From positions 186,001-250,000 of the forward strand of contig CAWFYV010000005.1 of the NCBI GenBank assembly GCA_963820185.1: a DNA stretch of 64,000 bases. The letters run 5' to 3'. The notes beneath the pieces were generated by a model, which saw only the letters and a list, made by a program, of their open reading frames with translations, did not search any database and was not told the origin of the DNA. Position 1 is the first letter of the stretch; the number at the start of each line of letters is the position of its first letter. The DNA comes from Aquilonibacter sp963820185. GTDB taxonomy: Bacteria > Vulcanimicrobiota > Vulcanimicrobiia > Vulcanimicrobiales > Vulcanimicrobiaceae. Shown piece after piece: positions 36,944 through 45,522 of this stretch. The position numbers were made by a program, and so were the translations under genes.

Positions 36944-37918
36944 TCAGAACATCCCCTTGGCGTCGGTTAAAAGCGCAACGAGCAAAGCTTTTTGCGCGTG
37001 CATACGGTTCTCGGCCTGATCGAGCACGGCGCTGCGCATGCCGTCGATCACGCTTTCCGCGACCTCCTCGCCGCGGTGCGCGGGCAGGCAGTGCATGAAG
37101 ATCGCGTGCGGCTCCGCATACGATAACAACTCGTCGGTAACCGCATAGGGGCGCAACATCGCATCGTTACGCTCGCGATAGCGCTCTTCGCCCATCGAGG
37201 TCCACACGTCGGTGTAGATCACGTCGGCACCGCGCACGGCCCGAATCGGATTGGTGAACGCGCGCGCGCTCCCGCCGGCCGGCGCACCGAGCTTATTCAA
37301 AAAGCCGAGCGTCGCTTCGTTGGGACGATGCGTCGGCGGCGAACCGAAGTGCACCACCGCGCCGAGCATCACGGCGGCCTGCGCGAGCGACATCGCGACG
37401 TTGTTCTTGCCGTCGCCCACGTAGGCGATGTGCAAGCCTTCGAGCGTGCCGAAGCGCTCTTCAATGGTAAGAATGTCGGCCAGTGCTTGGCACGGATGCG
37501 CCGCCGCCGAGAGCCCGTTGATCACCGGCACCGTCGCGGAATGCGCAAAGCGCACCAGCGGCGCATGTTCGTGCGTCCGGATCACGATCGCATCGACGTA
37601 GCGCGACAGGACGCGCGCCGCATCCTCGGGCGTCTCGCGGCTGCCGATCATGAACTCGTTGCCGGCGGCAAAAAGCGACTCGCCGCCGAGCTGCTGCATC
37701 GCTACTTCAAAGGAAACGCGCGTGCGCAGGCTGGGCTTTTCGAACAGGAGCATCATCGTGCGTCCACGCAGCAACGTGCGTACCTCGGTCTTCGGCACCG
37801 CTTTGAGGTAGCGGGCAAGACCGATCAGCGCGGCCAACTCGCCGGGCGAGAAGTCCGTGACCTCGAGGATGTTACGCCCACGGAGGGTGTTGCTCTGGGC
37901 TGGCGCGACGGAAGACAT
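36944..37918 (-). CDS. argF: Ornithine carbamoyltransferase
   Basis: This 324-residue enzyme makes citrulline from ornithine and carbamoyl phosphate. Signature segments are FEKPSLRTRVSFEVAM (carbamoyl-phosphate loop), HPCQALADILTI, and HCLPAHRGEEV with the ornithine-site Cys. The start is the ATG at 37918; the open frame upstream is antisense to argB and not part of the gene. Only 19 bp separate this start from that of argB, and the ARG-box-like palindrome fills most of the gap. Confidence 0.95.
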   Translation of the reverse strand: MSSVAPAQSNTLRGRNILEVTDFSPGELAALIGLARYLKAVPKTEVRTLLRGRTMMLLFEKPSLRTRVSFEVAMQQLGGESLFAAGNEFMIGSRETPEDAARVLSRYVDAIVIRTHEHAPLVRFAHSATVPVINGLSAAAHPCQALADILTIEERFGTLEGLHIAYVGDGKNNVAMSLAQAAVMLGAVVHFGSPPTHRPNEATLGFLNKLGAPAGGSARAFTNPIRAVRGADVIYTDVWTSMGEERYRERNDAMLRPYAVTDELLSYAEPHAIFMHCLPAHRGEEVAESVIDGMRSAVLDQAENRMHAQKALLVALLTDAKGMF

Positions 37919-37922
37919 TTCC

Positions 37923-37936
37923 TGTATATTTATACA
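37923..37936. promoter_or_regulatory. ARG-box-like palindrome between divergent argF and argB
   Basis: TGTATATTTATACA is a near-perfect 14-bp palindrome with the TG(N)AT-(A/T)4-AT(N)CA form of ArgR operators. It fills the gap between the start codons at 37918 and 37938. TATATT at 37925-37930 is seven bases before the argB ATG, and the complementary TATAAA faces argF, so promoters and operator appear to coincide. Confidence 0.7.
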
Positions 37937-37937
37937 T

Positions 37938-38753
37938 ATGGAGCATAAATATTCAAGCCCCATCGTCGTCAAATACGGCGGCTCGGTTGTCATCCCGAGC
38001 GTAGCGGAGCGTAGTCGAGGGGCCGATCCTCTGCTTGAAAGCGTGGTCGCGCTCCATCTTGGGGGCACCCCGGTCGTGCTCGTCCACGGCGGCGGTCCCG
38101 AGATCGATCGCTGGCTGGCCGCGCGGAACGTGCCGACCCGGCGCGTCGACGGCCTGCGCGTCACCGACGAGGCCACGCTCGAAGTGACCGAAGCGGTGCT
38201 CTGCGCGACGATCAACAAGCGGCTCGTGCGCGCCTGCGCCGCGCTCGGCGCAAAAGCCGTCGGCATCAGCGGCGAAGACGCCGATACGCTGGTCGCGCAA
38301 ACCGCGCACGGATCGCACGGCGAAGATCTCGGCTACGTCGGCGACGTGACCGCCTGCGATCCCTCGTTGATCAACCTGCTTCTCGGTGCGCGCTATCTGC
38401 CGGTCGTCGCGCCGCTCGCGGTCGCGCCCGACGACGCCCACGCGTTCAACGTCAACGCAGACCTTGCGGCCGCCGCAATCGCCGGCGCTCTGCACGCGCA
38501 CGCCTTCATTATGATCACCAACGTCTCGCGCGTGCGCCGCGACCCGAGCGATCCGGAAAGCGGCATCAGCCGCATGTCGCTCGGTCAAGCGCGCGCTTTC
38601 GTAGAAACGCCGGCCTGCGAAGGCGGCATGCGCCCGAAGATGCAAGCCGCGATCGCCGCCGTCGAAGCCGGCGCATCGGCGTCATATATCTGCAGCCCGC
38701 AACCGCTCGCGGATGTTCTCGCCGGCAACGCTACGGTCATCGGCGGTGTTTGA
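37938..38753 (+). CDS. argB: Acetylglutamate kinase with a repeat-derived insertion
   Basis: The 271-residue protein phosphorylates N-acetylglutamate. The N-terminal Lys motif VVKYGGS is followed by about a dozen residues (VIPSVAERSRGAD) coded by the dispersed repeat, in place of the usual loop after KYGG. Downstream the fold is normal: VLVHGGGPEIDRWLA, FNVNADLAAAAIAGAL, and MITNVSRVRRD. Arginine-sensitive kinases carry an N-terminal helix that is absent here. No Shine-Dalgarno precedes the ATG. The gene is divergent from the rest of the arg operon and is followed six bases later by the helicase gene. Confidence 0.94.
   Translation: MEHKYSSPIVVKYGGSVVIPSVAERSRGADPLLESVVALHLGGTPVVLVHGGGPEIDRWLAARNVPTRRVDGLRVTDEATLEVTEAVLCATINKRLVRACAALGAKAVGISGEDADTLVAQTAHGSHGEDLGYVGDVTACDPSLINLLLGARYLPVVAPLAVAPDDAHAFNVNADLAAAAIAGALHAHAFIMITNVSRVRRDPSDPESGISRMSLGQARAFVETPACEGGMRPKMQAAIAAVEAGASASYICSPQPLADVLAGNATVIGGV
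37989..38023 (+). repeat. Dispersed palindromic repeat inserted in frame within argB
   Basis: This copy begins GTCATCCCGAGCGTAGCGGA and ends TCGAGGGGCC. It is read in the opposite orientation relative to the gene compared with the argG copy, giving VIPSVAERSRG. Confidence 0.88.
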
Positions 38754-38759
38754 GGACGT

Positions 38760-41700
38760 GTGATCGACCGATTCCATCCGCTGGTACGACAGTGGTTCGG
38801 CAGCCGGTATGGCGAGCCAACCGAGCCGCAGGTTTGCGGCTGGCCGGCCATTGCGGCCGGCAGCGACGTATTGATCTCGGCGCCCACCGGCTCGGGGAAG
38901 ACGCTGGCCGCGTTTTCGATTTGCCTGGATGACCTCGTGCGACGCGCTGCCGCCAATGAACTGGGCGATCACACCCGCGTCGTCTACGTGTCGCCGCTCA
39001 AAGCGCTGACCAACGACGTTCGCAAGAATCTCGAACTGCCGCTGGCCGAACTGCGCGCCTTAGCGCAAGAGCAAGGCTTGTCGCTCGACGAGATCCGCAC
39101 CGCGGTGCGCACCGGCGACACGACGCCGGCCGAACGCGCGCGTATGCTCAAGCACCCGCCGCACGTGCTGGTCACGACGCCCGAGTCGCTCTTCATCTTG
39201 CTCACCGCCGAAAAGTCGCGCGCGCTTTTCACCAACGTGACGACGGTTATCGTCGATGAGATTCATGCGATGGCGCGCGACAAGCGCGGATCGCATCTCG
39301 CACTCTCGCTCGCGCGCCTCGACCGTATCGCGCAAAGCGCCGGCGGCACAAAGCCGCAGCGAATCGGGCTCTCGGCGACGATACGCCCGCTCGAAGACGT
39401 TGCCCAGTTTTTGAGCCCGAGCGCGCAGGTGATCGATGTCGGCAGCCGTCGCGCGATGACCATCGCGGTCGAAGTACCCAACGACGAACTTGGTCCGGTC
39501 GCAAGCGGCGAGATGTGGGGGGAGACCTACGATCGCCTCGCGGAGTTGATCCGCGCCAACCGGACCACGCTGGTGTTTGTCGGCACGCGGCGCATGAGCG
39601 AGCGTGTCGCATTTGCATTGACCGAGCGCCTGGGCGACGGCCTGGTGCTGCCGCATCACGGCAGTCTTTCACGCGAGAAGCGCTTTGAGGCCGAGCATCG
39701 GCTCAAGGCGGGCGAGCTTCGCGCGGTCGTCGCGACCGCCTCGCTGGAACTGGGCATCGACATCGGATCGATCGATCTGGTCGTGCAACTCGGCTCGCCC
39801 CGCTCGATTTCGGTTGCGCTTCAGCGCATCGGCCGCTCTGGTCACTGGATTGGCGCGCGCCCGCACGGCCGGCTGTTCCCCACCACGCGCGACGAGTTGC
39901 TCGAGTGCGCGGCGCTGGTACGCGCCATCCGCACCGGCGCGATGGACGCAATCACGATTCCCGCATCGCCGCTCGACATTCTCGCGCAGCAGATCGTTGC
40001 GGCATGCGCGAGCGAAGAGTGGGACGTCGAGGAGTTATACGCGACCGTCCAAAGCGCATACTCGTATCGCGCGCTCGCGCGCAAGGATTTTGACGACGTC
40101 GTCGACATGCTCGCCGACGGCGTGACGACGTCGCGCGGACGCAGCGGCGCGTACCTGCACTTCGATCGTGTCAACGGCCGGCTGCGCGGACGGCGCGGCG
40201 CGCGCATGGCGGCGATCACGTCGGGCGGCGCGATTCCCGATACGGCGCTCTACAACGTCGTGGTCGAGCCCGACGGCCATGTCGTCGGAACGCTGGATGA
40301 GGATTTCGCGATCGAAAGCCTCGCGGGCGATATCTTTATGCTCGGGACCACCTCGTGGCGCATTCGCCGCGTCGAACCCGGCGTCGTGCGCGTCGAAGAT
40401 GCGCAGGGTGCACCGCCGACCGTGCCGTTTTGGAACGGGGAGGGCTTGGGCCGCACGATCGAGCTCTCACGTGAAGTTGCGGCCGTGCGCGCAGCAATCG
40501 ACGAGCGCGACGATGCGTCGGCACGCGCGTTCCTGATCGAGCACTGCGGGCTCGACGACCCGGGAGCCGACCAGGCCGTCGCGTACGTGCGCGCCGGCAA
40601 AGCGATTCTCGGTGTCGTGCCGACCGATCGAACGCTCGTGGCCGAGCGATTCTTCGATGAAGCCGGCGGGATGCAGCTCATCCTGCATACGCCGTTCGGC
40701 GCGCGTATCAATCGGGCGTGGGGCCTCGCGCTGCGCAAGCGCTTTTGCCGTTCGTTCAATTTGGAACTGCAGGCGGCGGCAACCGACAACGGCATCGTGC
40801 TCTCGCTGACCGACCAGCACGCGTTTCCGCTCGAGATCGTCTTCGAATACGTCAAGTCGGCCAGTGTCGAGTACGTGCTGACCCAAGCGCTCTTGCCCGC
40901 GCCGATGTTTGCGGCGCGTTGGCGCTGGAACGCCATCCGCGCGCTTGCGATCTTGCGGATGCGCGGCGGCCGCAAAGTCCCGCCGCAATTGCTGCGCATG
41001 CGCGCGGATGACTTGATCGCGTCGGTCTTTCCCGACCAAGCCGCTTGCCCAGAGAATCTCACCGGACCGATTCGCATCCCCGATCACGTGCTGGTACGCG
41101 AAACGATCGACAACTGCTTGCATGAAGCAATGGATCTGGACGGCCTGCTCGGCGTGCTGCACAGCCTCGAAGCCGGTGAAATCCGCACGGTCGCGGTCGA
41201 TACACCGGAGCCGTCGCCCTTCTGCCACGAGATCTTAAACGCAAATCCCTACGCGTATCTGGACGATGCTCCGCTCGAAGAGCGGCGTGCGCGCGCCGTG
41301 CAGCTGCGACGCACGATTCGCAGCGACGCCGACGGCGCCGGGATCTTGAGCGCCGACGCGATTGCCGAAGTTGCCGAAGAGTCCTGGCCGGTCGTGCGCG
41401 ACGCCGACGAACTGCACGACGCCTTGGCGACGCTGGTGGTCTTGCCTCCGGTTGCGCAGTGGGCGGCATGGTACGAAGAACTCGTGGCCGCTCGCCGCGC
41501 GACCACGCTTCGCTCGCCGGCCGGAACGTTCTGGACCAGCGCCGAGCGACTGACACTTGCGCAAGCCGCGTATCCGGATGCGACGCTCGATCCGCATATC
41601 GATGCGGTCACGCACGACACCGTTCCGGAAGAGCACGAGGCTGCCGTCGCGGAAATCTTGCGCGGCTGGCTCGAGTCCACCGGACCCGTCACCAGTCTCG

Positions 41701-42854
41701 AACTTTCGCAGCGCTTCGGTGTCGATCAACAAACCATCGACGCAGCGCTGATTCGCTTGGAGACGCAAGGCCAGCTCTTGCGCGGCCGTTTTCGCGGCGG
41801 CGAAACCGAGGAGTGGTGCAATCGACGCGTACTCGCGCGCATCCATCGCCGCACGCTCGGCACGCTGCGGCGCGAGATCGAACCCGTCTCCTCGATCGAG
41901 TACGTTCGCTTTTTGCACCGCTGGCAACACGTCGCAGCGGGCACGCGTCTGCATGGCATCGACGGCACGCTGCACGTCATTCGGCAACTCGAAGGCTACG
42001 AAATCCCCGCCGCTGCGTGGGAGACCGCGATTCTTCCTTCGCGCATTACCGGATACCGGCGCGAATATCTCGACCAGCTGTGCTATTCGGGTGAAGTCAT
42101 GTGGGGGCGACTCTGCGCACACCCCGCACTCGCCCGAACCGAAGAACCCAATCGCCGCATACGTCCGACCAAACTCGCGCCGATCTCGCTGTTCTCGCGC
42201 GAAAATGCCGAAGCCCTGATCGTTCGCAACGATGAAGGAACGTCCGGGCTTTCCTCCGCCGCGTGCGACGTGTTGGAAGAGATCCGTCGACGCGGCGCAC
42301 CGTTTTTCAGCGATATCGTTCGCGGCTCGAAACGCCTTGCAAGCGAAGTCGAGGACGCACTCTGGCAACTGATCGCGGCGGGACTCGTGACAGCGGATGG
42401 CTTCGACGCGCTGCGCTCGCTGATCGACGCCAAGCGTCGCCTGGGTGAAAAAGGCCTGCGCGCGCGGCCCCGCTCCTCGAGCGGACGCTGGACGTTGCTC
42501 GATTCGGCGGCGCAAGGCATCGATCCGGAGTGGTTCGCGCGACGACTGCTCGACCGCTGGGGCGTTCTTTTCCGCGACATGGTCGCGCGTGAATCGCTCG
42601 CGCCGCGCTGGCGCGACATGCTCGTCGCGCTGCGCCGGATGGAGGCGCGCGGCGAAATTCGCGGTGGCCGTTTCGTGCATGGATTCGTCGGCGAACAATT
42701 TGCGCTTCCCGAGGCTATCGACGCGCTACGCGCATCGCGCCGCAGCAACGACGACAGCGCTCTGACCGAAGTCAGCGCGTACGACCCGCTGCATTTGACC
42801 GGAATCGTGCTTCCCAGTTCGCCAGTTAAAGTTACTTTCGCGTCACTTCTATGA
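38760..42854 (+). CDS. Lhr-family DEAD/DEAH helicase, apparently short at the C-terminus
   Basis: The 1364-residue protein has superfamily 2 motifs in order: SAPTGSGKTLAAF (Walker A), VYVSPLKALTNDV, VTTPESLFIL, VDEIHAMARDKRGSHLALSL (DEIH), GLSATIRPLED, and late RIGRSGHW. After the helicase core come the winged-helix and Lhr-specific regions (LDGLLGVLHSLEAGEI; WCNRRVLARIHRRTLGTLR). Lhr enzymes act in DNA repair. Relatives I know continue past DPLxLTGI with a further GNRVLYRDG-type segment; here DPLHLTGIVLPSS ends after about 12 more residues at the edge of the next gene, suggesting a truncated 3' end. The start is GTG 38760, six bases after argB. Confidence 0.9.
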   Translation: MIDRFHPLVRQWFGSRYGEPTEPQVCGWPAIAAGSDVLISAPTGSGKTLAAFSICLDDLVRRAAANELGDHTRVVYVSPLKALTNDVRKNLELPLAELRALAQEQGLSLDEIRTAVRTGDTTPAERARMLKHPPHVLVTTPESLFILLTAEKSRALFTNVTTVIVDEIHAMARDKRGSHLALSLARLDRIAQSAGGTKPQRIGLSATIRPLEDVAQFLSPSAQVIDVGSRRAMTIAVEVPNDELGPVASGEMWGETYDRLAELIRANRTTLVFVGTRRMSERVAFALTERLGDGLVLPHHGSLSREKRFEAEHRLKAGELRAVVATASLELGIDIGSIDLVVQLGSPRSISVALQRIGRSGHWIGARPHGRLFPTTRDELLECAALVRAIRTGAMDAITIPASPLDILAQQIVAACASEEWDVEELYATVQSAYSYRALARKDFDDVVDMLADGVTTSRGRSGAYLHFDRVNGRLRGRRGARMAAITSGGAIPDTALYNVVVEPDGHVVGTLDEDFAIESLAGDIFMLGTTSWRIRRVEPGVVRVEDAQGAPPTVPFWNGEGLGRTIELSREVAAVRAAIDERDDASARAFLIEHCGLDDPGADQAVAYVRAGKAILGVVPTDRTLVAERFFDEAGGMQLILHTPFGARINRAWGLALRKRFCRSFNLELQAAATDNGIVLSLTDQHAFPLEIVFEYVKSASVEYVLTQALLPAPMFAARWRWNAIRALAILRMRGGRKVPPQLLRMRADDLIASVFPDQAACPENLTGPIRIPDHVLVRETIDNCLHEAMDLDGLLGVLHSLEAGEIRTVAVDTPEPSPFCHEILNANPYAYLDDAPLEERRARAVQLRRTIRSDADGAGILSADAIAEVAEESWPVVRDADELHDALATLVVLPPVAQWAAWYEELVAARRATTLRSPAGTFWTSAERLTLAQAAYPDATLDPHIDAVTHDTVPEEHEAAVAEILRGWLESTGPVTSLELSQRFGVDQQTIDAALIRLETQGQLLRGRFRGGETEEWCNRRVLARIHRRTLGTLRREIEPVSSIEYVRFLHRWQHVAAGTRLHGIDGTLHVIRQLEGYEIPAAAWETAILPSRITGYRREYLDQLCYSGEVMWGRLCAHPALARTEEPNRRIRPTKLAPISLFSRENAEALIVRNDEGTSGLSSAACDVLEEIRRRGAPFFSDIVRGSKRLASEVEDALWQLIAAGLVTADGFDALRSLIDAKRRLGEKGLRARPRSSSGRWTLLDSAAQGIDPEWFARRLLDRWGVLFRDMVARESLAPRWRDMLVALRRMEARGEIRGGRFVHGFVGEQFALPEAIDALRASRRSNDDSALTEVSAYDPLHLTGIVLPSSPVKVTFASLL

Positions 42855-43179
42855 CATTTGCACTCGGCATGCGTGCGTTACACTGCTGACTGACGCCAAC
42901 TATGTACCAGGGCGGTTTGCCCGCGGCAGACCCTCGGCCGAAGCGAATCCAGCAGTTCCCATTCATGCTGCTGCCGCCGTTTTTCAAAACTATGTCGACA
43001 TGGCCACTGTTTGAGCAGCGTACGTTCTGGTATGACACGTGAACGCAACCGTTTGGCAAACCTGGTGTAAAAGAAATGTTGTATCCAAGAACCTTAATCA
43101 ATACGTCCGCCGCCGGGGCCGGCAGCGGAGCCAGCGCCAGTGCAAAAGCAACTGCGCTCATTACCGCGCGGTTCATCAT
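42832..43179 (-). CDS. Small secreted Cys-containing protein
   Basis: This is a 115-residue protein with signal peptide MMNRAVMSAVAFALALA, cleaved near PAPAADV. The mature part has four Cys (NGCVHV, VRCSNS, GNCWIRF, QQCNAR) that could form two disulfides. A good AAAAGGAGT ribosome-binding site precedes the ATG pair at 43179. The gene overlaps the end of the helicase gene by 23 bp, tail to tail. I do not recognise the family. It sits among several other short exported proteins. Confidence 0.65.
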   Translation of the reverse strand: MMNRAVMSAVAFALALAPLPAPAADVLIKVLGYNISFTPGLPNGCVHVSYQNVRCSNSGHVDIVLKNGGSSMNGNCWIRFGRGSAAGKPPWYIVGVSQQCNARMPSANVIEVTRK

Positions 43180-43300
43180 CAACGATACTCCTTTTAGCGT
43201 TTTCCTGTCCGTTACCGTTCGCCAGTCTCTATAATCCTTTCCTCGGCTCCTGAAGGGACGCGCGCGACGGTGCGGAACCGCTTCCTCGATCGGAGGGCCT

Positions 43301-43768
43301 ATGCAGTTCCATCCTTTCGGTATCGTCAAGATCGTCATTATGGCAGCGGTCTTCGCGCTGATTTCGCCGTCGAGCGTGCAAAGTCAACCGACGGAACGTG
43401 TTGTCGCCATTGCGCACCAAATTATCGCTTATTACAACGTCGTTAATTACTCCGACGCTTGCGCGTGGGTCACCGCCTATTGGTCCTACAAGAGCGAAGC
43501 GCACTGGAGGATCAACGGCGGTGTCGGCCGTCCTCAGTGGGTTGCTCCGCACCGCGCCATGGGCGGAAGCGTGACCTTCAACTTTGCAGAGAACGGTCCC
43601 CAAGTGAGAATCTTAGCGGAAGTCCGGCCGAGCGCCCAGTGTAGCGGCAGTGGGGGCACGAGGGTCCAGACGCAGCGAGACTTCAAACAATTTCCTGAGC
43701 GCCCCAGCTACAACTTGCAACTTCTCGGCTCGCGCGCATCGGGCTATAGGTGGTTCACCCACAGCTAA
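43301..43768 (+). CDS. Small secreted protein, member 1 of a paralogous Cys-pair family
   Basis: The 155-residue protein has a signal peptide ending near residue 28 (SSVQSQ). The mature part holds CAWVT at Cys54 and VRILAEVRPSAQC ending at Cys114, with W-R-I-N-G-G between. The same frame of motifs recurs in the proteins at 58716 and 60495, so the three are paralogs. The pattern suggests a small beta-sandwich closed by one disulfide. A GGAGGG ribosome-binding site precedes the ATG. It diverges from the gene at 43179. No known family is recognised. Confidence 0.7.
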   Translation: MQFHPFGIVKIVIMAAVFALISPSSVQSQPTERVVAIAHQIIAYYNVVNYSDACAWVTAYWSYKSEAHWRINGGVGRPQWVAPHRAMGGSVTFNFAENGPQVRILAEVRPSAQCSGSGGTRVQTQRDFKQFPERPSYNLQLLGSRASGYRWFTHS

Positions 43769-43829
43769 GCGCCAAAGCAGACCTTTTTGGCCACGGAGCG
43801 GCCCTTGTCGAAAGCCGCCGCCCGCGTGA

Positions 43830-43835
43830 TATGCT
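43830..43835 (+). promoter_or_regulatory. Probable -10 element for a leaderless coiled-coil gene transcript
   Basis: TATGCT ends seven bases before the ATG at 43843, with TTGTCG about 19 bases further upstream as a possible -35. Copy B at 47439 has the same arrangement. Confidence 0.4.
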
Positions 43836-43842
43836 ATCCGCA

Positions 43843-44067
43843 ATGAGCGCACAGATCGAGAAGCGTATTGGCGATTTGACGACGATGATCAATGGGCGCT
43901 TCGAGCAGGTCGATTCACGTTTCGCCCAGGTCGATTCACGCTTCGCGCAGGTCGATGCGCGCTTCAACGGCGTGGATCGTAAGATCGACGGCTTGCAGTG
44001 GCGCATGACGTCGCTCATCGTCGGCACGTGGATCACCACGATACTCGCGGTCATCTTACACCACTGA
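43843..44067 (+). CDS. Coiled-coil protein with C-terminal membrane anchor, short paralog
   Basis: This 74-residue protein starts MSAQIEKRIGDLTTMINGRF. It then has three tandem seven-residue units (QVDSRFA, QVDSRFA, QVDARFN), and ends in a single hydrophobic helix (MTSLIVGTWITTILAVILHH). The tandem units come from a 21-bp minisatellite; the copy at 47452 has four. It is a shortened version of that protein, lacking 16 residues near the start. Oligomerisation at the membrane is inferred from the heptads. The function is unknown. Confidence 0.7.
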   Translation: MSAQIEKRIGDLTTMINGRFEQVDSRFAQVDSRFAQVDARFNGVDRKIDGLQWRMTSLIVGTWITTILAVILHH

Positions 44068-44068
44068 T

Positions 44069-44122
44069 CTAGCGTTCCGCGCCCTCAGCCTCTTCCAACT
44101 TTTCGATCGCCACGCGCAAGTC
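44069..44122 (-). pseudogene. Remnant of the 3' end of a DUF1003 gene
   Basis: The last ~17 codons and stop of the intact DUF1003 gene at 47744 are repeated here almost unchanged, then cut off at 44122. It marks the edge of the duplication. Confidence 0.85.
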
Positions 44123-44151
44123 TTGACGTCACCCAAAAAATCAACTACCAT

Positions 44152-44508
44152 ATGGTTGTGGATCCGTTAAACGTTACCTTCACCGCTTTGTCGGATGAAA
44201 CGCGACGGGCGATGATTCACCGGCTCGCCCGTGGTCCGGCGACCGTTCATGAGCTCTCCGAGCCGTTCGACCTCTCGCAGCAGATGATTTCCAAGCATAT
44301 CGCTTATCTCGTTCGCGCGAAGGTCGTCGAAAAAGTCAAGCGCGGACGTGAGAGCGTTTGCATGCTGCGGCCGCAGTCGCTCAAAACGGTCAGCGAGTGG
44401 ACGCTGCGCTATCGCCAGTTGTGGGAAGAGCGGTTCGATAAGCTCGAAGCCGTCGTACATCGGATGAAAGAAGTGGAGGCTCAACGTGGCAAAAGACGCC
44501 GTCGGTAA
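44152..44508 (+). CDS. ArsR-family winged-helix transcriptional regulator
   Basis: The 118-residue protein has the ArsR fold: FTALSDETRRAMIHRLARGP, then PFDLSQQMISKHIAYLVRAKVVE (recognition helix) and KRGRESVCMLRP (wing). It lacks Cys metal sites, as in the ArsR subgroup paired with SRPBCC proteins. It overlaps the downstream SRPBCC gene by 23 bp. The start could be the ATG at 44152 or the GTG at 44158; the latter would be six bases after a TACCAT hexamer and fit a leaderless start. Confidence 0.88.
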   Translation: MVVDPLNVTFTALSDETRRAMIHRLARGPATVHELSEPFDLSQQMISKHIAYLVRAKVVEKVKRGRESVCMLRPQSLKTVSEWTLRYRQLWEERFDKLEAVVHRMKEVEAQRGKRRRR

Positions 44509-44986
44509 TATCGAGCGCATGGTCGTGACGAGAGTCATTGATGCGCCCCGCGAAATCGTTTGGAAAGCATTTACGCAGCCGGAGTACGTACAGCAATGGT
44601 GGGGGCCGAAGGGCTTCACGTCGCCGTCGTGTCGGAGCGACTTCCGCGTTGGAGGCATGTTCCTGTACTGCATGCGCTCGCCGGATGGCCAGGAAGGGTG
44701 GACGGGCGGACAATTTCACGAGATCATTCCCCATGAAAAGATCGTGTATTCGTTGTACTTCGCTGATTCCGACGGCAACCGAGTGGAGCCGGAAGAAATC
44801 GGCGTCGAGCACGAGGCCATCGATGGGGTGTACGACGAAGTACGATTCGAAGATCTCGGTGATGGCCGAACGAAGATCACGCTTATCGGCAACGAGAGCA
44901 TGGAAAGCGCACGAGCCAGCGGCCAGCTCGAAGGCAATCAGCAAACTCTCGATAAGCTCGCCGCTGTCGTTGCGACGTTGTCATAA
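44486..44986 (+). CDS. SRPBCC (AHSA1-type) domain protein
   Basis: The 166-residue protein is a START/Bet v1-like ligand-binding fold with VVTRVIDAPREIVWKAFTQP, YVQQWWGPKGFTSP and a late LIGNESMESARASG. Such proteins in ArsR-SRPBCC pairs bind small hydrophobic ligands in the cytosol; no enzyme activity can be assigned. The start is GTG 44486 after a GTGGAGG ribosome-binding site within the ArsR gene, so the two are cotranscribed. Confidence 0.87.
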   Translation: MAKDAVGNIERMVVTRVIDAPREIVWKAFTQPEYVQQWWGPKGFTSPSCRSDFRVGGMFLYCMRSPDGQEGWTGGQFHEIIPHEKIVYSLYFADSDGNRVEPEEIGVEHEAIDGVYDEVRFEDLGDGRTKITLIGNESMESARASGQLEGNQQTLDKLAAVVATLS

Positions 44987-44994
44987 TAGGTACC

Positions 44995-45471
44995 ATGCAC
45001 CATCTCATCCTTGCCGCTGCGCTGCTCGCTCAAAATGCTACGGGTACGCCCAGCCTCGACTACTTTCTCGGCACCTGGCAGTGCAACGGTTCCTTTCCGT
45101 CGACCGGAAAAACGATTGCGTCCACCATGCGCTTCGAACGCGATCTCGGCGGCGCCGCAATCCTCAAACATCACGACGACGCGGCGCCCAACGTGTATCA
45201 TGCCGTTGAAGTGTGGAACTACTCCGCGAGTTCGGGACTTTTCAACGCTACGCTGGCCGACAATCTCGGTGGCGTACGCATCTTTCATTCCGACGGCTGG
45301 AATGGCGACGTGCTGACCTGGAGCAGCGCTGCGGCCGTCACGCCGATCCAGGAGTTCGTGTACACGCGGCTCTCCAGCACATCGATGCGCGTCGATTGGC
45401 AAACCACAAAGGACGGCACGCACTACGTCGTGGGCGACACGCTCACGTGCACCCGCAACGGCGGGGGATGA
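44995..45471 (+). CDS. Exported hypothetical protein
   Basis: The 158-residue protein begins with a short hydrophobic stretch (MHHLILAAALLAQNATG) that may be a signal peptide. A beta-rich domain follows with DYFLGTWQCNGSFPSTG, EVWNYSASSGLFNATL and WQTTKDGTHYVVGDTLTC. The GTWxCxG start is reminiscent of lipocalin/DUF1579-like beta-barrels, but I cannot confirm it. CATAAT lies seven bases before the ATG. It follows the SRPBCC gene by eight bases and may be part of that operon. Confidence 0.6.
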   Translation: MHHLILAAALLAQNATGTPSLDYFLGTWQCNGSFPSTGKTIASTMRFERDLGGAAILKHHDDAAPNVYHAVEVWNYSASSGLFNATLADNLGGVRIFHSDGWNGDVLTWSSAAAVTPIQEFVYTRLSSTSMRVDWQTTKDGTHYVVGDTLTCTRNGGG

Positions 45472-45510
45472 TTACGCGCTTTTCGGATAGTGGGGACATC
45501 GCACCGCGCG

Positions 45511-45516
45511 TATAAT
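45511..45516 (+). promoter_or_regulatory. -10 element for a leaderless transcript
   Basis: A consensus TATAAT is followed by six bases and the ATG at 45523. No ribosome-binding site fits in that gap. A clear -35 is not seen. Confidence 0.55.
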
Positions 45517-45522
45517 CTGGCC

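Larger units (their letters stand above)
43794..44122. repeat. Segmental duplication, copy A (with 47403-47797)
   Basis: The promoter region, coiled-coil gene and tail of a DUF1003 gene are repeated at 47403-47797. Copy A lacks 48 bp at the start of the coiled-coil gene and one 21-bp unit, and ends abruptly within the DUF1003 tail at 44122. Confidence 0.9.

Noticed and set aside
37919..38266. N-terminal extension of argF into argB
   Set aside because: The open frame continues upstream of the ATG at 37918 but is antisense to argB and contains the dispersed repeat; conserved OTCase text begins only after 37918.
41235..42698. 487-codon minus-strand frame opposite the Lhr gene
   Set aside because: It shows the same GC-rich shadow effect. 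It has no recognisable motif and no ribosome-binding site, while the plus strand carries ordered helicase motifs.
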